Assembly: GCA_965153355.1 (NCBI GenBank)
Contig: OZ231127.1
Location: 36,518,001 to 36,582,000, forward strand
Direction of reading: 5' to 3'
Length of the DNA: 64,000 nt
DNA from: Flaccisagitta enflata
Lineage: Eukaryota; Chaetognatha; Sagittoidea; Aphragmophora
The position numbers and the translations under genes are program-made. The notes beneath the pieces were generated by a model. It was not told where the DNA came from. It searched no databases and saw only the letters and a list, made by a program, of their open reading frames with translations. Positions 47,043-59,504 of the stretch are shown here, piece after piece (the first letter of the stretch is position 1; each line of letters starts with the position of its first letter).

Positions 47043-47781
47043 TAAAGTAGCGCTCCCTCCTAACCATTTCGTGTATCGGGAATTGTGGGCAGTTTCAGGT
47101 GAGCAGTTTGCGTCGTACGGTACGAAAACTACGAAAAGGGAGTGCAGGTGTGTGCTTGCCAGCCGTCGTCGGGCTTGGGCTTAATGTATTCTACATTGAG
47201 CTCAGGTGATATAAAACGTCTATTTTATCAATTGATACACCTAAAAGTAAAAGTTTGCTTCTGTAGGCTACCACAAGTTTATTTCTATACAAAAAGCCTG
47301 ACAGTTTTTCTGTCGTGGATTATTTCAATCAGTATTTCAATCTGTATCGTTTTTTAGTTGCCCGCCCAAATTACGCTTCATAAAAGCATTTGCGTATGTC
47401 GTAGTTTAATATTAACAATATTTTGACTTTTTCTGTCGTCTTTTCTTGTGTATCACATTTCATCTTTGTTTGATATCATTTGGTCTCCTGAAATCAGAGC
47501 GCGTTTCATAACCAAAAAGTTGGTTACTATTTTTTAGAGGCTTCGCGTCAGTGCGAGGGTCCGTTTTCTTATATGTTTGTTGGTTCCAGTGTTCTCAACC
47601 AATCGTGTGTCGCCTTTTTGTTTATCCCTCCTCTTTCTCAAACGTTTTGACATTACTAATACCATCATGTTTTCTATTATTCTGTATTGAAATTTCCTAA
47701 AAAAAAACTTATCTTCCGAATCCTGGTCAGAGAATTTCCGATTCTGTACTTCTTGCTAGGAAATGACTAGCTTTGTCCCTT
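47043..47781. other. 3' flank of the OTUD4-like gene
   Basis: Non-repetitive; no exon and no clear AATAAA. Probably 3' UTR followed by intergenic DNA. Confidence 0.4.
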
Positions 47782-48974
47782 CACCGTCTTGCCTAGCTGT
47801 GATAGGTAGGAAAAAATGACACAGCATAGCCACCTGTTCTGGGGTGTTATGTACACCTAGACTGATATTCCCCTGCATGAGACAAAAAATTCTGTTGGGA
47901 TTTATACGAGAAAACGCCGTAAAATGCCGTAATTTCCTGTAAAATTGACATTTTTGAGCGTTTTTCGGTTAAAAGGAGCTCAAAAACAGCGGCTCTGGTC
48001 AGCAAGTGGTCTGACAATTACAATTTAGCACTAAGACACATTCATGCAAAAAATTCAAGTCATGCAGACGCCATATGGTATCATTTTACGCCGTTAAATG
48101 CCGTTAAAATGACATTTTTGACTGATTTTAAGTGTTGCTCTTCCATATCATCAGATATGATCTTAAAAACTGCCAGGAAATGGGTATTGGGGGCCTAAAA
48201 CGCACATATGCTCAAGTTTCATAAAATATTGTTGTATTTGGTCACATTGCAAAGCTGTAAGATGCCGTCAAATGCTGTAAAATGCCGTAAAAATGGCATA
48301 ATTGGCGTTCTTTTGAGAAATACCAATACTAATACTCGCTCAAAAACTGCAGCTCTGGTCAGCAAATGGTCTGACAATTACAATTTAGCACTGAGACACC
48401 TTCATGCAAAAATTTAAGTCAAGCAGAAATCATTTAGTATCATTTTACGCCGTAAAATGCCTTTAAAATAGCAGTTTTAAGCGTTTCTTGGGTATCACTC
48501 TCTCTAATAGCTGGAAATGACTTGAGAACTGACAGAAAAAGGGCCTAAAACAAACATATATCAAACTTTTGTAGTATAATGTCAGGATTTGGTGACATAT
48601 AATGCCGTAAAGCCCCGTTAAGTACTGTTAAAATGGCATTTTTGGGGTAATAATTGCTCATACAATTGCTCCACTTGTCAGAAACAAACAAACTACGATA
48701 ATTTGAAGCTGAGACACATTCTATTCAATTTGTCATCATATGGCATAATTTCATGCCCAAAAAATACCGTTAAAATGCCGTCAAAATAGCATTTTTGATA
48801 ATTTTTGGGTGACACCCTCTTATATAGCACGCATAAACACAAAATGTGCCAGAAAATGGAAAGTTAGATGTACTGACATCATAGATTCAAAACAATGAGG
48901 AGATATAAAATCATATCCTTATGCCCTAAATAACCGTTAAGTGCCGCTCATTGACATTTTTTGCAGCTTCTAGG

Positions 48975-48977
48975 GTG

Positions 48978-49060
<83 letters not shown>
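48975..49060 (+). repeat. (GT)n microsatellite
   Basis: About 42 GT units in the loop of the inverted-repeat element. Confidence 0.95.
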
Positions 49061-49063
<3 letters not shown>

Positions 49064-49239
49064 CACGTGTGTGTATGTGTGTCACTGTATCATTGTGTAA
49101 ATGTATGAAAGTGCTTTTGCATAGACGCACTAACACGCATGTTTTCCAGAGCATCATTGTGTGTATGTACATGCATGCCTGAGTGTGTGCCTGCATGCAT
49201 GTGTGTGTGTGAGTGTGAGCGTGTGAGTGTGTGAGCATG

Positions 49240-49447
<208 letters not shown>

Positions 49448-50343
49448 AATGCAAGGACGCATCTAAAAACCGCCAAATAAAATATTTTGCCATTTTACGG
49501 TATTTTATGGTCATTTTAGTGTTTTACGGTCTTTTATGACAAGTAAATTTGAAGTTATCATATCACTTTGTGTTGAAGCCTTCATCTTAATGTATCTCAG
49601 GAGCTGCTATCCTTTTCCAGGCATTTTAGAAGAAATGCCACACAATATAATGAAAAAACACCCGAAAGTCGGTAAAAAAAGCCATTTATCATTTTTACGG
49701 CATGAAATGATGCTGAATGATGATGGCTTACTTTGAGTTTTTTTTTAAAGTTTCTCTCATTGCCACAAATACTGAGTTTTATCAGGTTAATCATTGTTGA
49801 GCCAGTATTACTCAAAAGAATGCCAATTATGCCATTTTTACGGCATTTTACAGCATATTACGGCATTTTACGGCTTTGCAATGTGACCAAATACAACAAT
49901 ATTTTATGGAACTTGAGCACATGTGCGTTTTAGGCCCCAATACCCATTTCCTGGCAGTTTTTAAGACCATATCTTTTGATATGGGAGAGCATCACTTAAA
50001 ATCAGTCAAAAATGTCATTTTAACGGCATTTAACGGCGTGAAATGATACCATATGACGTCTGCATGACTTGAATTTTTGCATGAATGTGTCTTAGTGCTG
50101 AATTGTAATTGTCAGACCACTTGCTGACCAGAGCCGCTGTTTTTGAGCTCGTTTTGGCTGAAAACGCTCAAAAATGTCAATTTTACGGGAAATTACGAAA
50201 TTTTACGGCGTTTTCTCGTAAAAATCCCAACAGAATTTTTAGTCTCATGCAGGGGAATATCAGTCTAGGTGTATATAACACCCCAGAATAGGTCGCTATG
50301 CTGTGTCATTTTTTCCTAGTTATCACAGCTAGGCAACACGGTG

Positions 50344-51600
50344 CCTTCCTATCTAGCTATCCTAAGATTTCCTTTTGATATAACACTTTTAAAGGATTCG
50401 GGAAGCATACGTTTTCGGGTTAATTTACACCTCCTCCCAAAGATGGACTTATGTTTTTGATTCTTTTTTGTTTGGATTATCAACAACCAAGGGATGGATT
50501 TTGTTTTCGATTCTCGTTATTTTTATTTCTCGCTCGGTTTTTAGTTTCTCTCTCTTTTGCTTTTTCTGTCTGGAATGAAAAAAACTTTTCCATTTTTTAA
50601 ATTCCAGGTTGTTAAAACGCAAGGAATGTTTTTTTCTCAATCTCTTTTTCTTCATTTCTTCTACTCGAAAGATTTGTTGAAACCTTTTTAAATTTTTTTT
50701 CAAATTCGACAATGCAATCATTTATTACAAAGGTTAATTTCTTGTTCGGCTATTATCTTTTTATTATCGGCACGTAACTTCGTTGACATAGAAAAGATAA
50801 GTAGACGATCGACCAACCTATCATCCTCCGCGTGACTGTCCCTGCGTGTTACCTCTGCTTGTTTGATGTTGAAATCCCCTTAATTTACCTAGCGAAAGAT
50901 AACGCTTTTTTATGTTTTACTTGATTTTTTTTTCTCTTACCTGAATCATGTGAATGTTATGTTTACATGTCATTAATCTTCCCTCAACAGTTTTTACCAA
51001 GCCATTAAGAAACAATCTAAACTCAGGGGAGAACGCAGTTAACGCAGTCCCTAGGTGATCTTGAGAATCAGAAGCCATGATTTTTCCCCGAAAACAACTG
51101 CACCAGTGACGTGCGCTGAATTCAAGGTAAGACTCTTTAAGAGCCCGATGTGCTCCAGATTCAACGCAGGATGGTTTTCAAGCAAATTTATACCTCAGGA
51201 TATTTTACTCACGTTTCAAAATACTATGGCACCGTACGATTCAGTCTGTCCATGTATGAATTAAATTGTGTTTGGTTTCTGAGCAGTAAGACCCTCGGTT
51301 TGAATTCTGCTTTTTGATACTTTTGGTAGATACACCGGGAAAGAAAATTTTCATACTATGCTTTAACTTTAATGAGTGGTGCAATGCATGTAGAAAGTAG
51401 TCAACCAGGGTTCACTGGACCCTCTCATTTATTTCAGCTTGACGGGAGCTTCATGAAAGAAGGATGGACAGCGTTAGATCCAATGCTGACCATGCTAAGG
51501 TCGCTGTCTTCAAAAGTAAAGGCCGCCAAGTTATCAATCAACTCTTATAATACATCTATTACATCATCCGGTGTCTCATTCGGAACGCAGTGCGTTGTTG
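50344..51600. other. Non-coding stretch upstream of NPC1
   Basis: Mostly unique AT-rich DNA, with the diverged 51,397-51,440 copy of the 95-bp repeat. No exon assigned. Confidence 0.35.
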
Positions 51601-51639
51601 ACAAAGGAGCCCTTCCTTGACTCTTCAAACATTGTCATG

Positions 51640-51817
51640 TCAACGAGGTACAGCTTGTCGCGAAGGTACATGGGAGGGGGGGTCGCCAGATAAGGAAAAA
51701 AGGTGGAAAACGACAAAACCGTGGAGAGAAATTGCTAAAGCGAAATTCGCGGAACACGATTCTTTTAAGATTTCGCCGCATAACGTCGATAAGCCCGAGT
51801 TCCCTGTTTCGCATTGA
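51640..51817 (+). CDS. Possible terminal exon, unrecognised
   Basis: The frame REGTWEGGSPDKEKRWKTTK... to PHNVDKPEFPVSH then TGA is non-repetitive, charged and protein-like, about 55 codons. No convincing upstream exon or acceptor was found, and the opposite strand is also open, so it may be chance or 5' flanking sequence of NPC1. Confidence 0.25.
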
Positions 51818-52540
51818 TTCGCAAATACGGGCCGACCAATCGCAGGACGACGAGACAAATCCACGACGTTCTTTTTGTGTACTCTTTGCTGCTCCTCCTC
51901 CTCTTACTCCTTCTCGCAAAATCTCGCAAAACGCCGAGCAAGACTTCCCTCGGTGCCTGTTTTCTCAGTTCTCACTGGGAAGAGAAGTCTTTCTAAAGCA
52001 TTGTTCAGTTTTATAGTTTTCCTGTGTGTGCCTCTCTCTGTTCGTAATAAGCCCCGGCGCGCGACAAAATCCTTCCCTCGTGTGTATCTATCTCTCATCG
52101 CACGTTCTCTCTTCTCATCGTTGCTCATCGCACTGGCGAACGGAAGCGTTTTGTTGCGTGTGCATCGAAAGTGGGTGCAGAAAAGGTGACTCATACGTGT
52201 TCGAGCCAGACGAGCCATAGACAGCTAGGGAGAGAAAAAGTCTGCGTCACCATAGAGCTGGAGCTGAAATTTAGGAGGCTTTCAAACGGAATCCTTCTCT
52301 GGGCAAGAATTCGCATATGAACAATATCAACCAGTTGCGTGCTGAGGTCATTCGTGTCGAGAACCAATTCTCTTGCGTGCTAACCGAGAAACCACGGGAG
52401 AAAAATAAGACGAACAATCGGGCGTCGCTCATATTGAATTTACGCCGTTAGTGTTATGTAAGGAAATAAGTCATCCAAAAGTTGGCCTTCAAAAAATAAA
52501 CAATTTAAATTATTTTTGATTTGTGCGCGTGGACAAACCG

Positions 52541-52609
52541 ATGATGCCTTCCGTGTTTTGGAGAATCATTCCTTTAGTCACCCTCTTGCATTTGACCACT
52601 GTTGCCTTG
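52541..52609 (+). CDS. NPC1: NPC1 exon 1 (signal peptide)
   Basis: 23 codons, a hydrophobic leader ending HLTTVAL; donor GTAAGT, phase 0. Cleavage probably falls near the exon junction, before the first Cys. Confidence 0.85.
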
Positions 52610-55600
52610 GTAAGTACGGATTATGCTGTGTGGCCAGCTTTATTTATATGAAGGTATCTGTGTTTTAACCGCAGCCGCGCCCGATTCACGGATTTGAAAA
52701 CAAGTGACGCGGGGGTCACAAAATCGTTGCGGGCATTCAACCGCCATCCGCACCCTTACCCACTCTATACACTCACAAATACAGACTACAGTTCAGCTGC
52801 AGTTTCAAAATGCGCGTTTTCGCACTTCTTAACCCGATCATCACGGACTAATGGACCAACGGACGGACGAAGCCTCTTATATGAGTGGTGTAACCGCAAC
52901 TAAAAACAGGCGTGTATTTAGTTGAGGGGCAGGAATGAAATCAAAGGGTTTGGAAAAGGGGGAAAATCAAAGGCTAGGAAAGGAAAACCAAGGTTTATAC
53001 TATCTAGAGCAAAAGTATGGAAACACAGTAGTTATTGCATAATTAGTGCAAAAAATTTCTGTAAAAAAACCTTAAGAATATGTTAAATACCTTTTTTAAC
53101 ATCTCAGAGGTTAAACAAGTCATTGAGTATGGGTTTTTGAACATTTCTCATATGAATGTTAGAGATAAACGCATCATGTATCTTCCTCTTTATGGCAACT
53201 GTTTATAATCATTCTTTATTCTATACTTTACTTTACTTTACTTTTCTTCAACTACAGTAATTGTTGGTTGGAATCAGCCAATAAAATACAATGAGCCTAT
53301 GGCATTATAGAGGGGACCAAAATTTAGATGAAAAAACCCTCAATCTATCTTTAAAAAGGTGTTATCACTTTATGTAGAAATCTTTGTAATAATTTTGCTA
53401 TTATTCAGTTGAGGTACCTGTTTTGTTTTGTTGTCATTCCTAAACGGCTTGAGCTAGACAAATGAGGTTTGCAATATCAGGTCAGAAATTTAAAGAAATT
53501 TCAAAATCTCATTGATTATTACGTAAATTTGTTATTTTTAGCAGAGTTATGGCTATAAACGCGCGCTTCCATACTTATGCTCTAGATAGTACATGGCCGA
53601 TAAGAAGTCGCTGGTGGGTGGGCAGGGGCAATAATGCGGGTGAACAGGGGAAGGATGAAGATGGATGGGGCTGCTATGTGCCTAGGCAGGGGCCGTAATG
53701 CTCAGATTTAAGTTTGTCAGTGGATTTCACATTATGGATCTTCTTTCATTCCTTCAAAGCCTTATAAAAAGTCGCTTAGCCAGCGACTAAAAAGAAAATT
53801 TTTGAAGACAACACTTATGCAAGTTCCAAAAGGTGATATTTGATTTTTACAAAAACACAATTTAGCACTATAGACTCAAATTATACTGTATGGGGAAGAA
53901 AATCATACAACTTTCTGGCTAACCGGGGAAGGAAGTCAGACCGGGAGGTGGGGGGGGAGAAATCAAAAGCCTCGACTTTATTCACCCCTGGAAAAAGATC
54001 CCAAACCTTTGAGGAGTTGAGTAAACTGTTACAAAGGAGTAATGACTAATTTGGGGTCAGTAGTTTTGGCACAATATTAAAAAAAAAAAGCATTGTCTCT
54101 GGAGGACACCCTGAGAGACCCGACCTTGATCGGAGCTGAGGACGGTTGTGCGTAGACCAAACCTTAAGAACCAAAAGCAAATCGTGGTGAGAACTGAAAT
54201 TAAAAAAAGATTTTAATGGGAATGCCTTTGTCTTCAGTGTCGAGCTAGTCCGGATAACGGTTGCGTTTGGTATGGAACATGTGGAGTGGGAGCAAATGCA
54301 GGAACTGTTCCATGCGTCTATCCCGGACAACCTAAGGTATTTGTTATTTTGATTATTGTTTGCTTGTCTGTCATGCTCACAATGCTCTAAATATCCAAAA
54401 CACAAGTCCACAACAGTGCCCATGCAGTACTCCAGGTCCCACCCCCACAAAAATTTAAGGACCTATTTCCTCGTCATCGCCCATTCATGTGTCGAGGCAT
54501 AGTTAAAGAGGCAAGCTCACTTTTGACGCATGATTGTTTCCATACAGCCTTTGAACGATACCGGCGCGCAGGATATCTTGGATAGACTTTGTGGCGACAT
54601 TCTTGGTACAGGTTAGTGCAGTTTTAGTATCAGCTAATTTTGAGCTTGTTAGTGTATTTAGTTTATGAACGAACAAACAAGCTTGATAGTTCTCGTTTTA
54701 TAGAACTTTTGTGGTTTTGTTGACTGTCGATCATGTGCTATACTGTTATTCATAAACGTGTAAGTATAAACATCTCATATGTCCCTCATTGATACGCCTT
54801 AGCTTTGGCGACCCATATGCCTCCCCCTTCCCCACTGATTTACTTAACTTTTTGATGAGTTTCTATCCTTCTGTCGTTGTTTTTTTGCAGAACGGGAGTA
54901 TTGCTGCGATGGGGGCCAGGTGCGCACCCTTCAAGAGCAGCTGGCCGCCGCCGAAGCATTGCTCAATCGGTGTCCCGCTTGCGTCAGGAATTTTAGGCAT
55001 TTCTTTTGCCACGTAACCTGTTCTCCGAAACAAGCCAAATTTATGATTCCCACTCTCGCCGGTAAGTGAAAGCAACAAAAGTTTGTGCAGTTTTCATAGA
55101 AATGTTCTCTATGTGGGGATGTGGCTCAAAATATTGTATTTCAGGAACCGGTTAACTATGAAAACCAAATTATGGCCGCCACCAGCCACCCACCCTCATT
55201 TGCCATTAAGATATGGGAAACTTCTGAGTCCCGAGGGCTAATTTTTTTGTTCCTGTCCACCTTAGCTGTGTACGTGTAATTTTATCTAATGTTTTTAAAA
55301 AAAATCATTAATCCCTTTAGTGCCAGCCGATGACGATCCAGCGAATCAAAAGAAAATCCTCCAGGTGGCTGTGGCCGTTTCTACAGACGTCGCTACAAAC
55401 CTCTATCAGCAATGCGCGGATGTTCAGTTCCCAAGCAGTAATGGAAAGGCGCTGAATTTGATGTGCGGTGGTGAATGCAACCCAGAGAAGTAAGAATTAT
55501 TCGTTATGGAGAAAGAGACAGACAGATGGAGAAAGAGACAGACAGATGGAGAAAGAGACAGACAGATGGAGAAAGAGACAGACAGATGGAGAAAGAGACA

Positions 55601-58600
55601 GACACAGATGGAGAAAGAGACAGACACAGATGGAGAAAGAGACAGACACAGATGGAGAAAGAGACAGACACAGATGGAGAAAGAGACAGACACAGATGGA
55701 GAAAGAGACAGACACAGATGGAGAAAGAGACAGACCGACAGATGGAGAAAGAGACAGACCGACAGGTGGAGAAAGAGACAGACCGATGGATGGAGAAAGA
55801 GACAGACCGATGGATGGAGAAAGAGACAGACCGATGGATGGAGAAAGAGAGACAGACGGATGGAGAAAGAGACAGACAGACAGACAGACGGATGGAGAAA
55901 GAGACAGACAGACCGATGGAGAAAGAGACAGACACAGATGGAGAAAGAGACAGACACAGATGGAGAAAGAGACAGACACAGATGGAGAAAGAGACAGACA
56001 CAGATGGAGAAAGAGACAGACCGACAGATGGAGAAAGAGACAGACAGACAGACGGATGGAGAAAAGAGACAGACAGACGGATGGAGAAAGAGACAGACAG
56101 ACTGAAAGACGGATGGAGAAAGAGACAGACAGACTGAAAGACGGATGGAGAAAGAGACAGACAGACTGAAAGACGGATGGAGAAAGAGACAGACAGATGA
56201 AAGACGGATGGAGAAAGAGACAGACAGACAGACGGATGGAGAAAGAGACAGACAGACTGAAAGACGGATGGAGAAAGAGACAGACTGAAAGACGGATGGA
56301 GAAAGACACAGACTGAAAGACAGATGGAGAAAGACAGACAGACAGATGGATGGAGAAAGAGTCAGACGGAGAGATGGAGAGAGAGAGACAGACAGATGGA
56401 GAGTGTTAGACAGACAGACACAGACAGATGGAGAGAGACAGACAGACAGACACAGACAGATGGAGAGGGACAGACAGACAGACACAGACAGATGGAGAGA
56501 GATAGAGACAGACAGAGGGGGAGTGGGAGGGAGTGAGTAATGGTTACTCTCGTTAATGAGAAAAGACCAGATAAAGGGCTAGTCAAGTTGTGCGGTGGTG
56601 GATTAACCCAGCTTTGGGCGAACTAAGTCGTGACTTGACTTGCTCAAAATGCGAAAAAGGGAAGAATTAATTCCTAAGCGTAATAATTTGTAGCATTTTG
56701 TGAAGGGTATAAGGACAAAGAATTTTAAATGGTAAAGTCTTATCTTTAAAGTTGAGCGGCTGTTGAGTTCTTTCCCCCTTCCCTGGTCTTTAATTTCCTC
56801 CCTTGTCCAGTTGAGGAATACTTTGATTTGATCCCATATGGTATAAAATTATAAATATTGAAAAATTAAAACTGTCGAAACTGAATGAAATAGTATTAGG
56901 GCTACTACATAAACAATGTAAAAGTGTAGAACTGAGAGATATTCTTAAAGAGATGTTCATAAAATTCTCATTCTCTCCCAGGTTGCTGTTCTCTTTGGGC
57001 TCACCGAGCAATGGTCATAACCCAATGACGATGAATTATCAAATTACCTCGGAAATAGTGGATATACCGACGATGGATGGTGTCCACAAGATCGACCCTG
57101 CACATTTCAACATTTCCTACGAATACTGTGATGTGGCAACTGAAGACTCTCCAGCTTGCTCGTGCCAAGATTGTGCCAAATCGTGTGGAGCTCCTCCCGA
57201 ACCGATTATTGAGCCAGATCCCTGTCTCATAATGGGTAAGCCAGTCTTCAGTCGCGTTTGTTCCGTATTCTCCCAAAGGGTTTGGAAATGAATGTGTCGA
57301 CTGAGTCATCAAGGTGATACTGAACTCGACGACGACTTCAGGACAGCTCTAGCCTATAGGGGCAATCTATGGATCACCCGGATTGTAACAAAGTGTGCAT
57401 CATGTCTTTGACTTTCATGTGGTGCTGTTCTTGTTATTTACTCGATTTCCTATTTGTCTCCAGGCGTCGATTGTATGTCGGTGGCCATGTTCATTGTGTT
57501 CAGCACATTCTTCTTTTTGTTCTGGGCTACGACGATCTTCTTCGCCTTCGTCGGGGACACTAGCAGCCTCGACGCCCTATTATGCTGCCCACCGAGGTAG
57601 CTTTGCGTGGGTCGTGTTAAATTCAGAAACGTTATGTTAGTGTATACAGTTTGTATTTCGTTAAAAGAATGTACATGGTCATTCTCGGTTACTTCTATCT
57701 ATGTCTACAGTAGAACTCGACTTTACTTGAGATTTGTGAAGGGGCATGGGTCATATACATGGAATGTTTAATTTTTCAAGGACTGACACTTTTCAAATCT
57801 ATCTAACTTTTTCATAACACTTCTATTCTTACTATGAACAAGTAGACGTAACACTTTCGCTCTTAATGTTGACAGGAACGCGGTTCGCGTAACTGAGGGG
57901 GATCGAGAGGATGTGCGATGTTATCCGATTGCCACTCGTCATGGCAACTTGAGGGAAGATGATCATGTTAATGAGGCGGATTTTGTTCAAAGGGACCCGA
58001 ACGAAGATGGCGACATTCAAAAGGTGAGAGCACTATCTGCTTCGTCTCAGCCGATTCTTGAAGTAGAAGTAATTGTGGTGTGATAAGTCAGTTCCGAAGA
58101 CTTCAGTTTACGCTCGAAGGGTTAATCTAAAAAGGAATATCAATGTGTGTGTGAACTGTGAAGTTTTTAAAACGAAATGATAAGAGGGCTGTGCCAACTG
58201 GAAAAGAGGATCTGCACTCTGCACAGAATCGACACCTCTGTTGGTAGTGTTGGAACGAATTTAAAAAAAAGAATGAATAAAAATGGCGTTATTATCTGCT
58301 AGACGGAATACCTGATTAGAATCAAAGCATGCCGTTATTTTCTTTTGTTCATACTAAAGAATGATTACGAAAGAATGCTTTTCGTTTTTTGCGTTTATTT
58401 GCAGTTATATTCAGAAAGTTCTTTATTTCTAAGGTTGTCTATGTTGTGCCCTCCACACCGTATGAGGGACGGTCTTCTTCTGCGGACTCAGCATCATTGC
58501 TGGAATTTGTAAGATTTTCAGTTTGATCTTGCAACTTTTGTGATGAGCAATTGAGCATGCCCTCAACCCGCGCTTGATAAAGCTTCCGGAAATGTTAATA

Positions 58601-59504
58601 CCTCGCCTTCATCCTCAGTCCATTTTCTCCTCAATAACGTAGTAACATCCATATAGCCCTCACGTTGACCGTAAATCAGTACCTCATTTTAGAACATTCT
58701 GACTTTCTTAATAACTTTGCTGTTGGCTATCGAACGCCTTTTGACTTATTTTAATTATCAACAGCTTTGTTAAATCTGCATGCAGTCCTTCTACTAACGC
58801 CCTTGACCTTGTCATCAGTAAAACATTGTTCGCCGTTTTTCAATGGAATTTTCAAATGCGTCGTTTCATCTCTTGTTGAGATTAATCCCCGGAGGTTGCT
58901 CTGGGTCGCCTTTGGGTCTTTTGAGGTTGCCACGGAAGTTGCATTGTTTTTTTACAGTAACCGTTGCAAAACAATATCATGAACGATAGCAACGATACTA
59001 TACTACAGTTAATACACTCGAACTTCACATGTGACAAACAATAACATCAATCCTGGGGCAACCCCGAGCACACTAATTTCCCCAGGGCCCAAGCATGCCC
59101 CGAGCAACCCCCGGGGTTATATCTCACCGTTTGATACTGTCGTTAACCCTGCTTCCGTGGGTGGGTCCATCTACCGGTCCGTAGTTAGGTCCAAAAATAC
59201 GAGATTTTGAGGGTCTTCTTTACATTTCACATCGATTTTGTGGGACTTTTCTTCTTTTATCATATCTTTAAATTTTATTTTACATTCCAACTTGAAACTG
59301 GTCATTGAGTTTGTCTTGAAGGACCTACATGAGTAAATAACTCGTACATGGGCTTCCTTAACTGTTTTTATCCTTGTTTCCAGATTACCCGCAAGGACAT
59401 CCATTGTTTGGATAAATGTGGAGCGCGGATTGAAACAATCATCACCCGTCTCTTTACTCGATGGGGTCTTTTTGTGGCGCATCATCCAATGATGGTCCTC
59501 GCAG
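52541..59504 (+). CDS. NPC1: NPC1 intracellular cholesterol transporter, 5' nine exons
   Basis: NPC1 is a polytopic lysosomal membrane protein that receives sterol from NPC2 in its luminal N-terminal domain and exports it. Nine exons join in phase with GT-AG borders and give about 409 residues: signal peptide (MMPSVFWRIIPLVTLLHL), N-terminal domain with the family cysteines (CVWYGTCG, LCG, CCD..Q, RCPACVRNF...FC...TCSPKQ, CADVQFPSSNGKAL), CSCQDCAKSCG, first membrane helix (MFIVFSTFFFLFWATTIFF), a cytosolic linker and TRLFTRWG leading to helix 2. Human NPC1 is 1278 residues, so about two thirds, including the sterol-sensing domain, is absent here. Start: the first of two adjacent ATGs; the second is equally possible. 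Of three polar pocket residues in human NPC1, Q79 is kept but E30 and N41 align with Thr and Pro. Introns carry a family A copy and a 1-kb minisatellite. Confidence 0.95.
52700..52905 (+). repeat. Family A copy in NPC1 intron 1
   Basis: AAGTGACGCGGGGGTCACAA, GCGCGTTTTCGCACTTCTTA, GGACCAACGGACGGACGAAG and CCTCTTATATGAGTGG...CGCAACTAAAAAC. Closest to the 1353 copy. Confidence 0.65.
54238..54336 (+). CDS. NPC1: NPC1 exon 2
   Basis: Acceptor TTTGTCTTCAG; CRASPDNGCVWYGTCG... to CVYPGQPK; donor GTATTT, phase 0. Aligns without gaps with the human segment from Cys25 to the PPKPL turn. Confidence 0.93.
54548..54611 (+). CDS. NPC1: NPC1 exon 3
   Basis: Acceptor CATACAG; PLNDTGAQDILDRLCGDILG; donor GTTAGT, phase 1. 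Corresponds to the LVQELCPGFF region. Confidence 0.88.
54891..55061 (+). CDS. NPC1: NPC1 exon 4
   Basis: Acceptor TTTTTTTGCAG; REYCCDGGQVRTLQEQL..., RCPACVRNFRHFFCHVTC, SPKQAKF; donor GTAAGT, phase 1. Carries the conserved pocket Gln (human Q79). Confidence 0.95.
55321..55489 (+). CDS. NPC1: NPC1 exon 5
   Basis: Acceptor ATCCCTTTAG; NQKKILQVAVAVSTDVATNL, YQQCADVQFPSSNGKAL; donor GTAAGA, phase 2. End of the N-terminal sterol-binding domain. Confidence 0.93.
55503..56520 (+). repeat. 1-kb minisatellite (GACAGACAGATGGAGAAAGA)n in NPC1 intron 5
   Basis: Units of 18-30 bases built from GATGGAGAAAGAGACAGA plus extra GACA/GACC. Starts 14 bases after the donor. All three + frames and the minus frames are open for 160-350 codons; they are artefacts. 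Confidence 0.95.
56982..57235 (+). CDS. NPC1: NPC1 exon 6
   Basis: Acceptor TCTCTCCCAG; LLFSLGSPSNGHNP... to CSCQDCAKSCGAPPEPIIEP; donor GTAAGC, phase 1. The CSCQDC motif is diagnostic. Confidence 0.93.
57464..57596 (+). CDS. NPC1: NPC1 exon 7 (first membrane helix)
   Basis: Acceptor TTGTCTCCAG; VDCMSVAMFIVFSTFFFLFW...; donor GTAGCT, phase 2. Confidence 0.9.
57876..58023 (+). CDS. NPC1: NPC1 exon 8 (cytosolic linker)
   Basis: Acceptor ATGTTGACAG; NAVRVTEGDREDVRCYP... to NEDGDIQK; donor GTGAGA, phase 0. Variable region in the family, placed by phase and position. Confidence 0.8.
58024..59383 (+). other. NPC1 intron 8
   Basis: 1.36 kb, mostly unique; CCCCGAGCA...CCCCAGGGCCC...CCCCGAGCAACCCCCGGGG near 59,055-59,115 is a small GC-rich palindromic cluster. 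No exon seen. Confidence 0.6.
59384..59504 (+). CDS. NPC1: NPC1 exon 9
   Basis: Acceptor TTGTTTCCAG; ITRKDIHCLDKCGARIETII, then TRLFTRWGLFVAHHPMMVLA; donor GTGATG, phase 1. LFTRWG is the conserved lead into membrane helix 2. The next exon was not found. Confidence 0.92.

Noticed and set aside
51372-51620. 82-codon frame beginning at 51,372
   Set aside because: Its 5' third lies in a diverged copy of the 95-bp dispersed repeat and no family or splice support was seen.
55424-56485. Open frames of 160-350 codons on both strands in the GACAGATGGAGAAA array
   Set aside because: Minisatellite with unit lengths near multiples of three; it lies in an NPC1 intron between confirmed exons.
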